This document shows, one piece after another, positions 37,726 to 47,608 of a stretch of 64,000 nt of DNA. The translations under genes were made by a program, and so were the position numbers. Under the pieces are notes generated by a model, which saw only the letters and a program-made list of their open reading frames with translations, searched no databases and had not been told where the DNA came from. How positions within the stretch are numbered: position 1 is the stretch's first letter; the number at the start of each line of letters is the position of its first letter. The DNA lies in contig NC_015145.1 of the NCBI RefSeq assembly GCF_000189535.1, positions 2,666,001-2,730,000 on the forward strand, given 5' to 3'. This stretch comes from Pseudarthrobacter phenanthrenivorans Sphe3 (GTDB taxonomy: Bacteria; Actinomycetota; Actinomycetes; Actinomycetales; Micrococcaceae).

Positions 37726-39750
37726 CTATAAGTACGTAGTTATCCTAGCTGCGTATTGCGGTCGCCAGGAGCGCAACTCGGGAATCAGTTCCGGATCAAC
37801 AACAACGTCCACCTCAGGCATTGTCTTGAGGATCGCATCAATCGACTCCGGTACATGGGATGGTCCCGCGTACAGAGGCTTGACCATCGGAATGGTAGCT
37901 TGCATAGACTCCGTCCACCTACCCTGGAGCGTCAGAGACCATTGGGCAGCTAGTTGAGGGTCGAAGCCGTCATTAAAGCCGACGTAGACAAAGGGCCGCT
38001 GCCTATCTAAAGCGGCCATTCTAGCCATCTTTTCGACAAGACGCGGCATCGGCTCCGACAGCGTCTCAACCTGCTGTAGAAGCCCCACAGATCCTTCGGC
38101 GGTGGGCCTCAAACCTCTCTCAGCGAGGCCAGTGAAAGGCAAACCGAAGAAATGAGTGGCGCCGAACGAGGTTAAAAGCGAAGCTGCCACAAAAGACTTT
38201 CGTCCGGTATGAATCAGCCAGCGCGAAGACCAGAGGTCTGCCGCCCCAATGAGAGTGCAAATGATCGCCACCAGCTCGACGGCCAGGAAGGACTTGTGAA
38301 AATAGTACGTTATTCCAGAGGGGCTCATAAGCTGAAAAACAGCCAGGGCTACGAGCAGAATCCCAGCGAAGATTGGTGTTGCAAGAACGTGGAGCGATGT
38401 CAGAGTTCCGCGTCTGTCCTCTGCCTGTCCCAGCCTTCGACGCGAATAGAATGTCAGGGCAACGAAGGCGTTCGCGAGGATGCAAAGAACGGCAACGCCG
38501 GCATCAGCTTGGGCTATACCTCCAGTAGTCGTTAGGACATCGGCAGCCGACAACTTCCGGAGTTGCCATACGGCGCCGAAAAGGCCTGCCACCCCGACCG
38601 CCCCAAGTGCGAAATGTAAAGCCAATCTCCGGCTACCAATGGCGCGCCGGTGCCAGAAGACGTGAGCAATGTATACAAGAACGCTAGGTATGCAGAGGAA
38701 AAGTAGCAGAAACCACCCGTGCACTACTGCAGTGACGGCGAAGATCAGTGCGGACGTAGCTGTTACGGGGTGGAGGACGCGGCGCAACTGAACAACGACT
38801 ATGACGGCTACGGAAAGGGCGACGCCTAAAGCGAAGTTGGGGAACGCACCAAATACGGGGATGGCGCCAGGGCCCACAATCCATGCAGTGGCGGCAACGC
38901 TCACAAATGGCAGTGTTAACAGAAAGCTGCGGCGCATCGCTGGCAGAGATGTGAGGGCCGCGACGACAAGCACCGTGCCCAGGATCGTAACGCCTGCGAC
39001 AAGACGGAGGAAAAGGACGGACTCATGTGCCACGTCCCCGGCTACTTTCCCCGCCGCGACTTCGGCCAGCGTGGCCAGAAGTGCGTGATATCCCTGGGGA
39101 TAGGAAGCAGCGGACCACTGGCTTCCATCGGGTGCAGGAGGCAGCAATGGGATAACTACACCGTGGTTTCGCAGCATGCGGAACATGTTGAAATGCGGGG
39201 CGAAGTCCCAGGAGCGACTAAGTATGAGGAAGGTTGCTTCCAAGGACCCAGGGAGGAGCAACTTCTGCACAAGCCATGTAGAAGCTCCCGCGGCAGCAAA
39301 CGGTAAAGCGTCGACCGCGTGAACGGAGGGTAGGAAGCGACGCAAAGGCAGCCGCAGAAGCACAGAATGGGCAACAAAGCCTGCTAGGAGAGCGGCTGAC
39401 AATGCAAACAAGCTTGTTCCGCGGTCCAGAAATGCCACATCGGCGGTGAACCACCACATGAATGGTGATGTTCCAGCCAAGAAAACCACCGAAAGCATAA
39501 GCCGCTGGGAAAGGTTTTTGCCAATCGGTATTAAAAGCATTATAAGGCCGAGGATGACAAGATACTGCCACCCCGTGAGACTACCCATTGCTCTAAGAGT
39601 AACTATTGCAATGAAGGTGGCCGTTGACGCTAGTGCAACCAGCGGCCACAAGACCGTCGGTCTGACCTCACAACGTTGCGCGGGAGTGGATGACCTTCGG
39701 AATGAACGAGGCCCGGCTCTATTCGATTTCTCAATAATTTGACTGCTCAC
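37726..39750 (-). CDS. Large polytopic membrane protein, DUF6541-like
   Basis: 674 residues with about 13-14 membrane helices. The first extracytoplasmic loop holds SWDFAPHFNMFRMLRNHGVV and YPQGYHALLATLAEVAAGKV. This acidic/aromatic loop after helices 5-6 is reminiscent of GT-C glycosyltransferases. The C-terminal ~170 residues are soluble and end in VDVVVDPELIPELRSWRPQY. Similar in size and layout to the protein at 51095-53119, which belongs to DUF6541. Probably acts on lipid-linked sugar in surface polysaccharide synthesis. This is inferred from context. Confidence 0.65.
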   Translation of the reverse strand: MSSQIIEKSNRAGPRSFRRSSTPAQRCEVRPTVLWPLVALASTATFIAIVTLRAMGSLTGWQYLVILGLIMLLIPIGKNLSQRLMLSVVFLAGTSPFMWWFTADVAFLDRGTSLFALSAALLAGFVAHSVLLRLPLRRFLPSVHAVDALPFAAAGASTWLVQKLLLPGSLEATFLILSRSWDFAPHFNMFRMLRNHGVVIPLLPPAPDGSQWSAASYPQGYHALLATLAEVAAGKVAGDVAHESVLFLRLVAGVTILGTVLVVAALTSLPAMRRSFLLTLPFVSVAATAWIVGPGAIPVFGAFPNFALGVALSVAVIVVVQLRRVLHPVTATSALIFAVTAVVHGWFLLLFLCIPSVLVYIAHVFWHRRAIGSRRLALHFALGAVGVAGLFGAVWQLRKLSAADVLTTTGGIAQADAGVAVLCILANAFVALTFYSRRRLGQAEDRRGTLTSLHVLATPIFAGILLVALAVFQLMSPSGITYYFHKSFLAVELVAIICTLIGAADLWSSRWLIHTGRKSFVAASLLTSFGATHFFGLPFTGLAERGLRPTAEGSVGLLQQVETLSEPMPRLVEKMARMAALDRQRPFVYVGFNDGFDPQLAAQWSLTLQGRWTESMQATIPMVKPLYAGPSHVPESIDAILKTMPEVDVVVDPELIPELRSWRPQYAARITTYL

Positions 39751-39870
39751 CGATTCCCCTAAGGTAGACCGCCTACCGGGAATTCCTTATATCTCGCACC
39801 CCGCATAATCCCGGGGTTGCGCCAGCAGTATTCCAAGAAGTACGAAAGTTGACCCTAGTATAGTACTCCA

Positions 39871-40344
39871 TCAGCCCTCGACGGAGTGTCTGCTATAAGG
39901 CGCTTCCCGTGTTGTGGCATCCGGGTTCGCGGCGGCATGCGACGGCTTGGATGTGTGCAGGGACTCATCTAGCGCTTTTCTGGCGGGAGCCACACGATTC
40001 AATTGCATATCGATCCGTTCGACGGCGCTCCTCAGGATCGCTACTTCCTCAGCCAAAGTCCGGTTTTCATCCTCTACCACTGATAGCTCCCACGACAGAT
40101 GAAGACAAACGCCGAGTAGAAGCACGATACAAAGAGCAAACAGTAAATTTGACGCGACCTGCACACCGAGGAACTTACTTACCTCCGAGAGCAGACCAGG
40201 CCAGCCGGCCAAGACGAGCGCGCCGATTCCGATGATAAGCCAAAGCGCTGCGTACTTTTCGCGAAAAACTTTGCGCCGAACAAGTTCAAGCACTATCCCC
40301 ACCATTAGCAGAGCGAAGATAAATGGGGCGATGGTGTTTCCCAT
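39871..40344 (-). CDS. DUF2304-family small membrane protein
   Basis: 157 residues from the ATG at 40344, which shares one base with the stop of the upstream GT2 gene (TGATG). Three membrane helices (TIAPFIFALLMVGIVLELVR, ALWLIIGIGALVLAGW, ASNLLFALCIVLLLGVCLHL) around the conserved RRKVFREKYAALW, then a coiled coil (VEDENRTLAEEVAILRSAVE). DUF2304 proteins are regularly found beside polyprenyl-phosphate sugar synthases, and this pair is coupled in the same way. Confidence 0.82.
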   Translation of the reverse strand: MGNTIAPFIFALLMVGIVLELVRRKVFREKYAALWLIIGIGALVLAGWPGLLSEVSKFLGVQVASNLLFALCIVLLLGVCLHLSWELSVVEDENRTLAEEVAILRSAVERIDMQLNRVAPARKALDESLHTSKPSHAAANPDATTREAPYSRHSVEG

Positions 40345-41084
40345 CAGGCAGGGCCTTCCTGTGCGGCGATTCGGGACCGTTTTCGAGTGATGGCAAACAA
40401 CAGGGCAAAGACCGAGCGCAGGAGGTAGACGGCAGACTTGGCAGGATTGTGGCTGGGCGTTCCACCTTGGCGGGGACGCATGGCCACGGGTATCTGCGTA
40501 ACGATGCAACCAGACTTGATAGCTACGACCAGTGAGTCGATGGTGTCTCCTAAGTACTCAGCTGGGTAGTGGTCCAAATACTGCGCAATGGCTCGTTTGT
40601 TCCCAGCCCGGAAGCCGGACGTTACGTCCGTTAGCTTTGTGTGCGCCAACGCGGAGATTACTGCTGCAAGGAACACCATTGCCCACCGCCGAGGTCCCGC
40701 GACTTTGTAGTCGCCCTTGGCGGCAAAGCGGGCCCCAATGGAGATATCTGCTGTTTCAAGGCCGTCCAGTACCGCAGCTATCTCACGTGGATCGTGCTGT
40801 CCATCAGCATCCACTTGTATGACCGCCTCATAGCCATATCGGTCCGCGTATTTGAAGCCAGCCCGCATCGCCCCGCCCACGCCCATGTTGAACGGAAGCC
40901 GGAGAACGGTGGCTCCGGCCGCCTCGGCGATCGAAGCAGTGGCATCCTTGGACCCATCGTCAACCACCAGTACGTCGTACCCTTCATTCATGTTGAGTAC
41001 CTCAGAAACCGTCTGTCCCACTGATTCGCCTTCGTTCCAAGCTGGCATGATCACGAGTACGCGTCGGGTTTTTGGGCTAAGCAT
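40344..41084 (-). CDS. GT2 polyprenyl-phosphate sugar synthase (DPM1-like)
   Basis: 246 residues from the ATG at 41084 (MLSPKTRRVLVIMPAWNEGE). GT-A fold: VLVVDDGSKDATA, MGVGGAMRAGFKYADRYGYE, and the DxD metal site in VIQVDADGQHDPREI; then ISIGARFAAKGDYK and TSGFRAGNKRAI. Such enzymes load mannose or glucose onto polyprenyl phosphate at the inner face of the membrane for use by GT-C transferases, which fits the neighbouring large membrane protein. Confidence 0.85.
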   Translation of the reverse strand: MLSPKTRRVLVIMPAWNEGESVGQTVSEVLNMNEGYDVLVVDDGSKDATASIAEAAGATVLRLPFNMGVGGAMRAGFKYADRYGYEAVIQVDADGQHDPREIAAVLDGLETADISIGARFAAKGDYKVAGPRRWAMVFLAAVISALAHTKLTDVTSGFRAGNKRAIAQYLDHYPAEYLGDTIDSLVVAIKSGCIVTQIPVAMRPRQGGTPSHNPAKSAVYLLRSVFALLFAITRKRSRIAAQEGPA

Positions 41085-41254
41085 GATTGCGATTCTACGC
41101 GGAAACGAGCACGGGCTGAATTTGGCCGGTGGCACGCCCTCGCCCATGTCAAGTGGCTCCGGCGACGCCGTTGAGGGCGCCGCTGGTACCATTTAACGGT
41201 TGCAGGCGCGTTCGCAGCCATCAGCCACCCGCTATCGCCAACCGAGGAGAAACG

Positions 41255-42286
41255 TTGTTCAAGGGCAAGACACTTTTGATTACTGGAGGAACTGGCTCCT
41301 TTGGTAACACTGTTCTGAAGCACTTCCTTCACACTGACATAGGCGAAATCCGCATCTTCTCCCGTGACGAGAAGAAGCAGGATGACATGCGTAAGGCCTA
41401 CAACAACGACAAGCTCAAGTTCTACATCGGTGATGTTCGTAACATAGACAGCGTACGCGAAGCCATGCGCCGAGTAGACTACGTTTTCCATGCAGCAGCC
41501 CTCAAGCAGGTTCCGTCCTGTGAGTTCTTTCCCATGGAGGCAGTCAAGACTAATGTCCTTGGGACGGACAACGTACTTACAGCCGCGATCGACGCAGGCG
41601 TGAAGAAAGTGATCTGCCTGTCCACGGACAAGGCGGCGTATCCGATCAACGCGATGGGTACTTCCAAGGCCATGATGGAGAAGGTCGTAATTGCCAAGTC
41701 CCGCAACGTGGAAGCCAGCGAGACATTAATTGCCTGCACACGGTACGGGAACGTGATGGCTTCGCGCGGATCAGTCATACCGTTGTTTGCTGACCAGATC
41801 CGGGCCGGTAAGCCGCTTACGGTGACGGATCCTCATATGACTCGCTTTCTGATGAACCTGGACGAAGCGGTTAAGCTAGTGCTTTTTGCCTTCGAGCATG
41901 CAAACCAAGGTGATCTGTTCGTGCAGAAGGCGGATGCGTCTACGGTAGGCGATCTGGCTGCGGCCATGAAAATTTTGTTCAACTCTGATTCTGAGATTAA
42001 CGTCATCGGCACGCGCCATGGTGAAAAGGCTCACGAAACCCTCCTTACGAGGGAGGAGAGAGCAAAATCTGAAGACCTTGGAGACTACTTCCGAGTGCCT
42101 GCCGACACAAGGGACCTAAATTACGAGAAGTTCTTCGACTCCGGCGACAACGTGAGCGAGACGCTCGAGGAGTACACGTCCCACAACACGCAGCAGCTGA
42201 CGGTCGATGAAATCATAGAAAAGGTTAAGACGACTGAGTACATCCAAGATCTCCTGTCTTCCATCAGGTCGGCTTCGTGGTCGTGA
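41255..42286 (+). CDS. capE: UDP-GlcNAc 4,6-dehydratase/5-epimerase CapE (UDP-FucNAc pathway)
   Basis: 343 residues from a TTG start with GAGGAGA 5 bases upstream; S. aureus CapE has nearly the same length. Extended SDR: LLITGGTGSFGNTVLKHFL (NADP), FHAAALKQVPSCEFFPMEAV, ICLSTDKAAYPINAMGTSKA. In the last motif the usual catalytic Tyr of YxxxK is Met (MGTSK), a known CapE-type variation, so the enzyme is not expected to be dead. First step of UDP-N-acetyl-L-fucosamine synthesis with CapF and CapG, whose genes lie beyond the IS nest. Confidence 0.9.
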   Translation: MFKGKTLLITGGTGSFGNTVLKHFLHTDIGEIRIFSRDEKKQDDMRKAYNNDKLKFYIGDVRNIDSVREAMRRVDYVFHAAALKQVPSCEFFPMEAVKTNVLGTDNVLTAAIDAGVKKVICLSTDKAAYPINAMGTSKAMMEKVVIAKSRNVEASETLIACTRYGNVMASRGSVIPLFADQIRAGKPLTVTDPHMTRFLMNLDEAVKLVLFAFEHANQGDLFVQKADASTVGDLAAAMKILFNSDSEINVIGTRHGEKAHETLLTREERAKSEDLGDYFRVPADTRDLNYEKFFDSGDNVSETLEEYTSHNTQQLTVDEIIEKVKTTEYIQDLLSSIRSASWS

Positions 42287-43512
42287 ACCGTAAGCCAAGG
42301 GTTCTGGTAGTTGGTCAACACTATTGGCCGGAGTCGTTTCGCATTAACGACATCTGTGACTACTTGGTTTCCAATGGTGTCGAAGTAGAAGTTCTTTGTG
42401 GCCTTCCGAATTACCCAAAAGGGCAGTTCTTCCCCGGCTACTCCTGGAGGGGCCCCTATAGGGAAGAACATAATGGTGTTCTTGTTTACCGGGTACCCGA
42501 AATACCGCGGGGGAACAATTCGAACCTGCGGATTTTCTTAAACTATATCTCGTTTCCCCTTGCTAGTCTTCTGCACTTGCCGCGTCTTATGTTTGGGCAG
42601 TACGATAAAATATTGCTATATCAGCTGTCCCCCGTGATGATGTCGATCTCCGGAATAATCTTGTCCAAGCTTCGCCGGATAGAATCGACGATGTACGTAC
42701 TCGACCTTTGGCCGGAAAACTTGTTCTCGGTGCTGAAAGTGCGGAATGTCATATTCCGCCGACTCGCCGAAAGCGTATCGCATTGGCACTACAGGCAACC
42801 TGACAAAATGGTAGTTCTGTCTGACCAGATGCGGTCCAAGATCCAGGATATTTCCGGTGTCGCGGATGAGAAGATTGTTGTTGTTCCGCAGGCTTGCGAA
42901 AGTCTTTATGAGCGTGAGATCTACGACCCGGAGATCGCTGACGCCCTTGGAAACGAATTTAAGGTCGTTTTTACTGGGAACATTAGTCCGGCCCAGTCCT
43001 TTGAAACAATAATAGACGCGGCGGAGATCCTGAATTCAGAGGGGCTTACAGACATATCTTGGGTCATTGTTGGGGATGGTATGAGTCGCCGGGACGTTGA
43101 GATGGAAGTCAAGCGTCGAGGTCTTGGAAACCGTTTCCGCTTTGAAGGGCACCGTCCCGTGCACGACATTCCCAAGTACACGACCCTGGCTGATGTTTTA
43201 GTGGGTTGCCTTGTCAAGAGCGAACTATTGGAGGCCACCGTGCCTGCCAAGGTGATGTCATACATTGCCTCGGGCCGCCCGGTGGTCCTTGCAATGGACG
43301 GGGAGGTTCGCAGGCTGGTAGAAGACGAGGCGAAATGCGGGTTCGTCGGCCCAGCTGCCGATTCCACAGCGTTGGCAAACAATATCCGAAAAGTATACAA
43401 GATGTCTGCTGACCAGAGGCGGGAGTTCGGAGTGCGGGGCAAGGCCTACCACTTCGCTAATTTAGAACGTAGCATTGTCTTGGAGCGTCTGAAGAGTTTT
43501 CTCCTGAAGTGA
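42277..43512 (+). CDS. GT4 glycosyltransferase, WbuB-like (probable L-FucNAc transferase)
   Basis: 411 residues. GT-B fold: N-terminal VLVVGQHYWPESFRINDICD and EVLCGLPNYPKGQFFPGY, linker STMYVLDLWPENLF, and donor domain VVFTGNISPAQSFETIIDAA, WVIVGDGMSRRDVE, and EATVPAKVMSYIASGRPVVL (sugar-nucleotide site). The opening resembles WbuB, the L-fucosamine transferase of E. coli O26, which fits the adjacent capE. It overlaps the capE stop; a GTG at 42283 (GTGA overlap) is an equally likely start. Confidence 0.85.
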   Translation: MVVNRKPRVLVVGQHYWPESFRINDICDYLVSNGVEVEVLCGLPNYPKGQFFPGYSWRGPYREEHNGVLVYRVPEIPRGNNSNLRIFLNYISFPLASLLHLPRLMFGQYDKILLYQLSPVMMSISGIILSKLRRIESTMYVLDLWPENLFSVLKVRNVIFRRLAESVSHWHYRQPDKMVVLSDQMRSKIQDISGVADEKIVVVPQACESLYEREIYDPEIADALGNEFKVVFTGNISPAQSFETIIDAAEILNSEGLTDISWVIVGDGMSRRDVEMEVKRRGLGNRFRFEGHRPVHDIPKYTTLADVLVGCLVKSELLEATVPAKVMSYIASGRPVVLAMDGEVRRLVEDEAKCGFVGPAADSTALANNIRKVYKMSADQRREFGVRGKAYHFANLERSIVLERLKSFLLK

Positions 43513-43577
43513 CAAATTTGGACCGCCACTTTTTGCCACCGTTTCTGATGCCTCGGCTGCCCGATAGCTAGTCGCCA

Positions 43578-43746
43578 CTAGGGCGTTTCTTCTAAGGCTG
43601 CCAGCCAGATACTGATCGCCCGGAGAACAGCTACGCCGCGATAGGTGAGCCGGAGTTTGTCGTAGCGCGGGGCCACGGCCATCGACCGTTTGACCATGTT
43701 GAAGTTGCGTTCGACGCCCGCGCCGCTTCCGGTGGCCGGCTTTTCT
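43578..43746 (-). pseudogene. IS5-family transposase, C-terminal remnant
   Basis: On the minus strand: VERNFNMVKRSMAVAPRYDK, LRLTYRGVAVLRAISIWLAA, stop at 43578. This is the conserved end of IS5-family enzymes (ERxFNxxK...RYDK). The N-terminal part is absent; the remnant ends at the target duplication of the intact ISL3 element. Confidence 0.75.
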
Positions 43747-45193
43747 GGCTCTTCGCGGTTGGTGGTGAAACGGGTTCCGTGTCTTGAAAGCTGAAGGGCT
43801 CGTAGCCCTGCTGTGATGGATGTTCTCTACGCATTCATCAAGAGTCAGGAGCTACGAGCCTTGATCGAGCCTACTTCGCCGCGCCCCGATGCTGCCACCG
43901 CCATTTTCAACCTGCCCGACTACCGAGTCACCGGCACCGAGGTCCTCTCCTTCGGCCAGCGGCGGATCCGGGTCGTGGCCACCACAGAGGCCGGTTGCCC
44001 GTCGTGTGGCGTGATCAGCACCCGGGCTCATTCCCGTCGGCCACAACGGTTGCGGGACATTCCTGTCGCCGGGCCGGTCGAAGTAGTCTGGGCCAAGCGG
44101 AGATTCTTCTGCGATGAGTACCTGTGCCCCCGCCGGACATTCACTGAAGAGACCACCCAGGTCCCGCGCCGGGCACGGTCCACCCGCCGGCTCCGTGAGG
44201 CCCTGGTGGCTGCCGTCATCGGCTCCGGCAGGGCCGCCGCGGAGGCCGCCGCTTCGTTCGGTGTCTCGTGGTGGCTGGTCCAGCGGGCTCTGGATTCGGC
44301 GGCGCTGACGCTGCCTGATGTAGATGCCCTGGCCCCGCGGATGCTCGGCATCGATGAACACCGCTACCGGTCCGTGCGGTTCTTCCGCGACCCCGCCACC
44401 AAGGCCTGGAAACGCTACGAACCCTGGATGACCACCATTGTCGATCTCGACACCGGACAAGTCCTTGGCATCGTGGATGGCCGCGACAGTGAGGGCGTCG
44501 GGGACTGGCTGTTCGCCCGTCCGCTTCAGTGGCGCCTGGGCGTGCAGGTCGTTGCCATCGACCCCTCGGCGGCGTTCCGCAAGGCCCTGCGGATGTGGCT
44601 GCCACGCACCGCTGTCTCGGTCGACGCGTTCCACCTGGTCAAGCTCGGCAACGACATGCTCACCGAAGTCCGTCAACGACTCACCCAGCAGACCCATGGT
44701 CGGCGGGGGCGCTCCGTTGACCCGGTCTGGGCCAACCGGCGACTGCTCCTGCGCGCCGGGGACACACTCTCGGACCGGGCACGGGACAGGCTCAGCACCG
44801 TGTTCGCAACCGACGATGCCACCGGGAAATTGCAGGCAGCGTGGCTTGTCAAGGAACAGCTCCGGGCCCTGCTGACTACCGGCTCTCTTGCCGACGCAGC
44901 CGCCGCGAAAGACCGGTTGCAGGTCCTGGTCGAGCGAGCCGCGCAGCCGGAGACGAACCGGCTCTGGCGCACGGTCTGCAGGTGGTGGAAAGAGATCGAA
45001 GTCCTCATTGTCACCGGTGCGACAACCGCGAAAGTGGAAGCCAACAACACCGCGATCAAACACATAAAAAGGACTGGCCGGGGATTCACCAACGCACGCA
45101 ACTACAAAACGCGTATCCTGTTGCGCAGTGCCGCCAGAACAGCGGCATGAACATCCCTCACGGCAGAACGTTCACCACGAACCGTGAAGAGCC
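43747..45193 (+). mobile_element. Intact ISL3-family insertion sequence
   Basis: 1447 bp. Terminal inverted repeats of 23 bp begin GGCTCTTCGCGGTTGGTGG on the left (43747-43769) and GGCTCTTCACGGTTCGTGG on the right (complement of 45171-45193), two mismatches over 23. The element is bounded by a perfect 8-bp target duplication GCTTTTCT at 43739-43746 and 45194-45201, the length expected for ISL3. The duplication is intact, indicating a recent insertion. Confidence 0.95.
43813..45150 (+). CDS. ISL3-family transposase
   Basis: 445 residues. N-terminal zinc-binding domain CPSCGVISTRAHSRRP and RRFFCDEYLCPRRTF, a helix-turn-helix around residues 110-150, and the DDE core: MLGIDEHRY (first Asp), VVAIDPSAAFRKALR and VSVDAFHLVKLGNDM (second Asp region), and GATTAKVEANNTAIKHIKRT near the end (Glu). 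Intact and probably active. Confidence 0.95.
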   Translation: MMDVLYAFIKSQELRALIEPTSPRPDAATAIFNLPDYRVTGTEVLSFGQRRIRVVATTEAGCPSCGVISTRAHSRRPQRLRDIPVAGPVEVVWAKRRFFCDEYLCPRRTFTEETTQVPRRARSTRRLREALVAAVIGSGRAAAEAAASFGVSWWLVQRALDSAALTLPDVDALAPRMLGIDEHRYRSVRFFRDPATKAWKRYEPWMTTIVDLDTGQVLGIVDGRDSEGVGDWLFARPLQWRLGVQVVAIDPSAAFRKALRMWLPRTAVSVDAFHLVKLGNDMLTEVRQRLTQQTHGRRGRSVDPVWANRRLLLRAGDTLSDRARDRLSTVFATDDATGKLQAAWLVKEQLRALLTTGSLADAAAAKDRLQVLVERAAQPETNRLWRTVCRWWKEIEVLIVTGATTAKVEANNTAIKHIKRTGRGFTNARNYKTRILLRSAARTAA

Positions 45194-45201
45194 GCTTTTC
45201 T

Positions 45202-45636
45202 TGGCAGATGGTGAAACAGGTTTCCGTCTCTTGAAAGCTAAAGGGCTCGTAGCCCTGCTGTGATGTCTGTTCGCTACGCATTCATCAAGCCAGGAGCTAC
45301 GAGCCTTGATCGAGCCAACATCGCCGCGCCCCGATGCTGTCGCCGCCACTTTCAACCTGCCGGACTACTGTTCACCGATCGGAGATCCTCGTTCTCAGGC
45401 AGCGGGGGATACGTGTCGTTCCCACGACCGAGGCCAACTGCCCGTCCTGCAGCGCGATAAGCATCCGCGTGCATTCCCGCCTACCGCCACGCCTGCATGA
45501 CATTCCCCTGCAGGCCTTCCAAGTGGTCTGGCCACAAAAAGGTCCCTCGCCGACGCGCCCGGTGCGAAAGACCGGCTGCAGGCCCTGTGGAGCGTACCGC
45601 GCAGCCGGAGACGAACCGGCTCTGGCGCTCGGGCTG
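45202..45636 (+). pseudogene. ISL3 relic, left part
   Basis: A decayed relative of the adjacent intact ISL3 element. It shares CTTGAAAGCT, GGGCTCGTAGCCCTGCTGTG, CGCATTCATCAAG and the codons for ALIEPTSPRPDA, but has frameshifts and a large internal deletion: the sequence jumps from the zinc domain to ACGAACCGGCTCTGGCGCTC near the C-terminus. Its continuation is at 48483-48692. Confidence 0.85.
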
Positions 45637-46182
45637 CGGATTGTCAGCGACGGTCGAAAACTGAGCCATTTCGTGGGCGGCGGAGTTCAGCGGTCGTTGC
45701 AACAATTTATGGTTCGGTCGCCGGTGAAGTCAGTCTAGCCAGGTGCTCTACGGGACTCTGCCAACCCAGGATTTCGCGTGGTCTGCGGTTGAGTTCAGCG
45801 GCGACCGTCGTGAGGTGTTCGGGGCTGTGGACGCCGAGGTCTGTTCCTTTCGGGAAGTACTGCCGGAGCAGGCCATTAGTGTTCTCGTTTGAGCCGCGCT
45901 GCCAGGGGCTCGCGGGATCACAGAAATAGACCGGAATCAGCGTCTGCCGCGTAAAACTCTGGTGGCAAGCCATTTCAGTCCCCTGATCCCAGGTCAAAGA
46001 ACGGCGCAGGTGCGGCGGGAGCGGGTTCATCGAATCAGCTAGCCGATCGCGCAGATTCTCAGCACCACGGTTTCCTGCCAGGTGCACGAGGATGATGAAG
46101 CGAGTGGTTCGTTCGACCAGTGTGGCGATGGCCGAGCGGCCGCCCTTCCCAATTATTAGATCGCCCTCCTTACGATTTTGTT

Positions 46183-46365
46183 GTGGGTGATTTCGGAGCT
46201 GTCGTAGTGTTTCGATCACCCTCGGGTGGCGGGTATGGCCTAGGTCGCCCTGCCGCTTGGATGGCTCACTGGGAATGGCCGCCCGCTGCCCGCCGATGAC
46301 TCGACCGCTGATTGAGAATTACGACATTGATCGTTGGGTAAGGACGTGCCGGCGTAGTTATCGAC
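46183..46365 (+). ncRNA. Predicted bridge RNA of the IS110 element
   Basis: Read by eye. A 5' stem-loop pairs GGGTGAT (46185-46191) with ATCACCC (46215-46221). The target-binding loop is closed by GGGTGGCGGG (46224-46233) with CCCGCTGCCC (46282-46291; 10 bp, two G-U). It contains TCGCCCT (46245-46251), identical to the left target flank 46161-46167, and CACTGGGA (46267-46274), complementary at 7 of 8 to the right flank TCCCAATG (47624-47631). The donor-binding loop is closed by GATGACT (46295-46301) with AGTTATC (46356-46362). It contains ATTGAGA (46311-46317), identical to the element's right end 47616-47622, and GTAAGGA (46338-46344), the complement of its left end TCCTTAC (46167-46173). 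The boundaries are approximate. Confidence 0.82.
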
Positions 46366-46405
46366 AGGGCCAACCGAAATTGGAGCTGATCGAAGGAGAC
46401 TGAAC

Positions 46406-47608
46406 ATGCCGGCATTCTGGGTAGGAATCGACTCAGGCAAAAGAGCACATCATTGCGTCGTGATCGATCAGACGGGGACCGTGCTGCTCTCGAAACGGGT
46501 CGAGAACGACGAAAACGCAGTGCTCGAACTCATAGCCACGATCGCGGAGATCGCGGCCGGGGGCGAAGTCTGCTGGGCCACGGATCTGAATTCCGGCGGA
46601 GCGGCCCTGTTGATCGAGTTGTTGGCCGCGCACGCCCAGCAACTGCTCTATATACCTGGACGGATCGTGCATCACGCTGCGGAGACCTACCGCGGAGATG
46701 GCAAGACCGACGCGAAAGATGCCAGGATCATCGCTGACCAGGCACGGATGCGCACGGACCTCCAACCAGTCCGCCGCACGGACCAGATCAGCGTTGACCT
46801 GCGGCTCCTCACCGCCCGCCGTACGGATCTGATCTGCGACCGTGTCCGGGCGATCAACAGGCTCCGCGCCACCTTGCTGGAATATTTCCCGGCTCTCGAG
46901 CGTGCGTTCGACTACTCCAAACAGGCGCCCCTGGTCCTCCTGGGCGGCTACCAGACACCCGAGGGCATCCGGCGGATCGGACTAGCTCGGCTCACCGGTT
47001 GGCTGAGGAAACGCGGCTGCCGCAATAGTGCCAAGATGGCAGAGAAGGCACTGATAGCCGCAAACTCCCAGCACACCGTACTGCCAACTCAGACCACAGG
47101 CTCTGCCCTGGTCGTCCGGCTGGCCGGGCAAATCAGCACTCTCGATGCGGAGATCGCCGGCATCGATGCCCAGATCACGGACCTGTTCGGGAAGCACGAC
47201 AGCGCCGATGTTTTGCTCACCATGCCGGGCTTCGGCCCCGTACTCGCAGCTACTTTTCTCGCGAACATCGGCGGCAACCTGGACGCGTTTGACTCAGTCG
47301 ACCGGCTCGCCAGCGTCGCGGGGCTGGCTCCCGTCCCGCGCGATTCCGGACGAATCAGCGGGAACCTGCACCGACCACGTCGCTTTAACCGCAGGCTCCT
47401 GCGGACCTGTTACCTCGCCGCCCTCTCCAGCTTGAAGAACAGCGCGGCCTCAAGAACCTATTACGACCGGAAGCGCGGAGAAGGAAAGTCGCATAAACAG
47501 GCCCTCATCGCCCTCGCCAGACGTCGCATCAACGTCCTCTGGGCGATGCTCCGTGACCACACCATCTACCAGGAACCAATGCCACGCATCACCGCTCAGG
47601 CGGCTTGA
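46406..47608 (+). CDS. IS110-family recombinase/transposase
   Basis: 400 residues with GAAGGAGA upstream. N-terminal RuvC-like DEDD domain: VGIDSGKRAHHCVVID (first Asp), CWATDLNSGGAALLIE (in place of the usual E), and GDGKTDAKDARIIADQARMR (the D-x-x-D pair). Coiled-coil linker near residues 130-150 and 230-255. The C-terminal Tnp20 domain has LLTMPGFGPVLAATFLANIG, FDSVDRLASVAGLAPVPRDS, GRISGNL and KSHKQALIALARRRINVLWA, with the catalytic Ser in the DSGRISG region. Works with a bridge RNA rather than inverted repeats. Appears intact. Confidence 0.93.
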   Translation: MPAFWVGIDSGKRAHHCVVIDQTGTVLLSKRVENDENAVLELIATIAEIAAGGEVCWATDLNSGGAALLIELLAAHAQQLLYIPGRIVHHAAETYRGDGKTDAKDARIIADQARMRTDLQPVRRTDQISVDLRLLTARRTDLICDRVRAINRLRATLLEYFPALERAFDYSKQAPLVLLGGYQTPEGIRRIGLARLTGWLRKRGCRNSAKMAEKALIAANSQHTVLPTQTTGSALVVRLAGQISTLDAEIAGIDAQITDLFGKHDSADVLLTMPGFGPVLAATFLANIGGNLDAFDSVDRLASVAGLAPVPRDSGRISGNLHRPRRFNRRLLRTCYLAALSSLKNSAASRTYYDRKRGEGKSHKQALIALARRRINVLWAMLRDHTIYQEPMPRITAQAA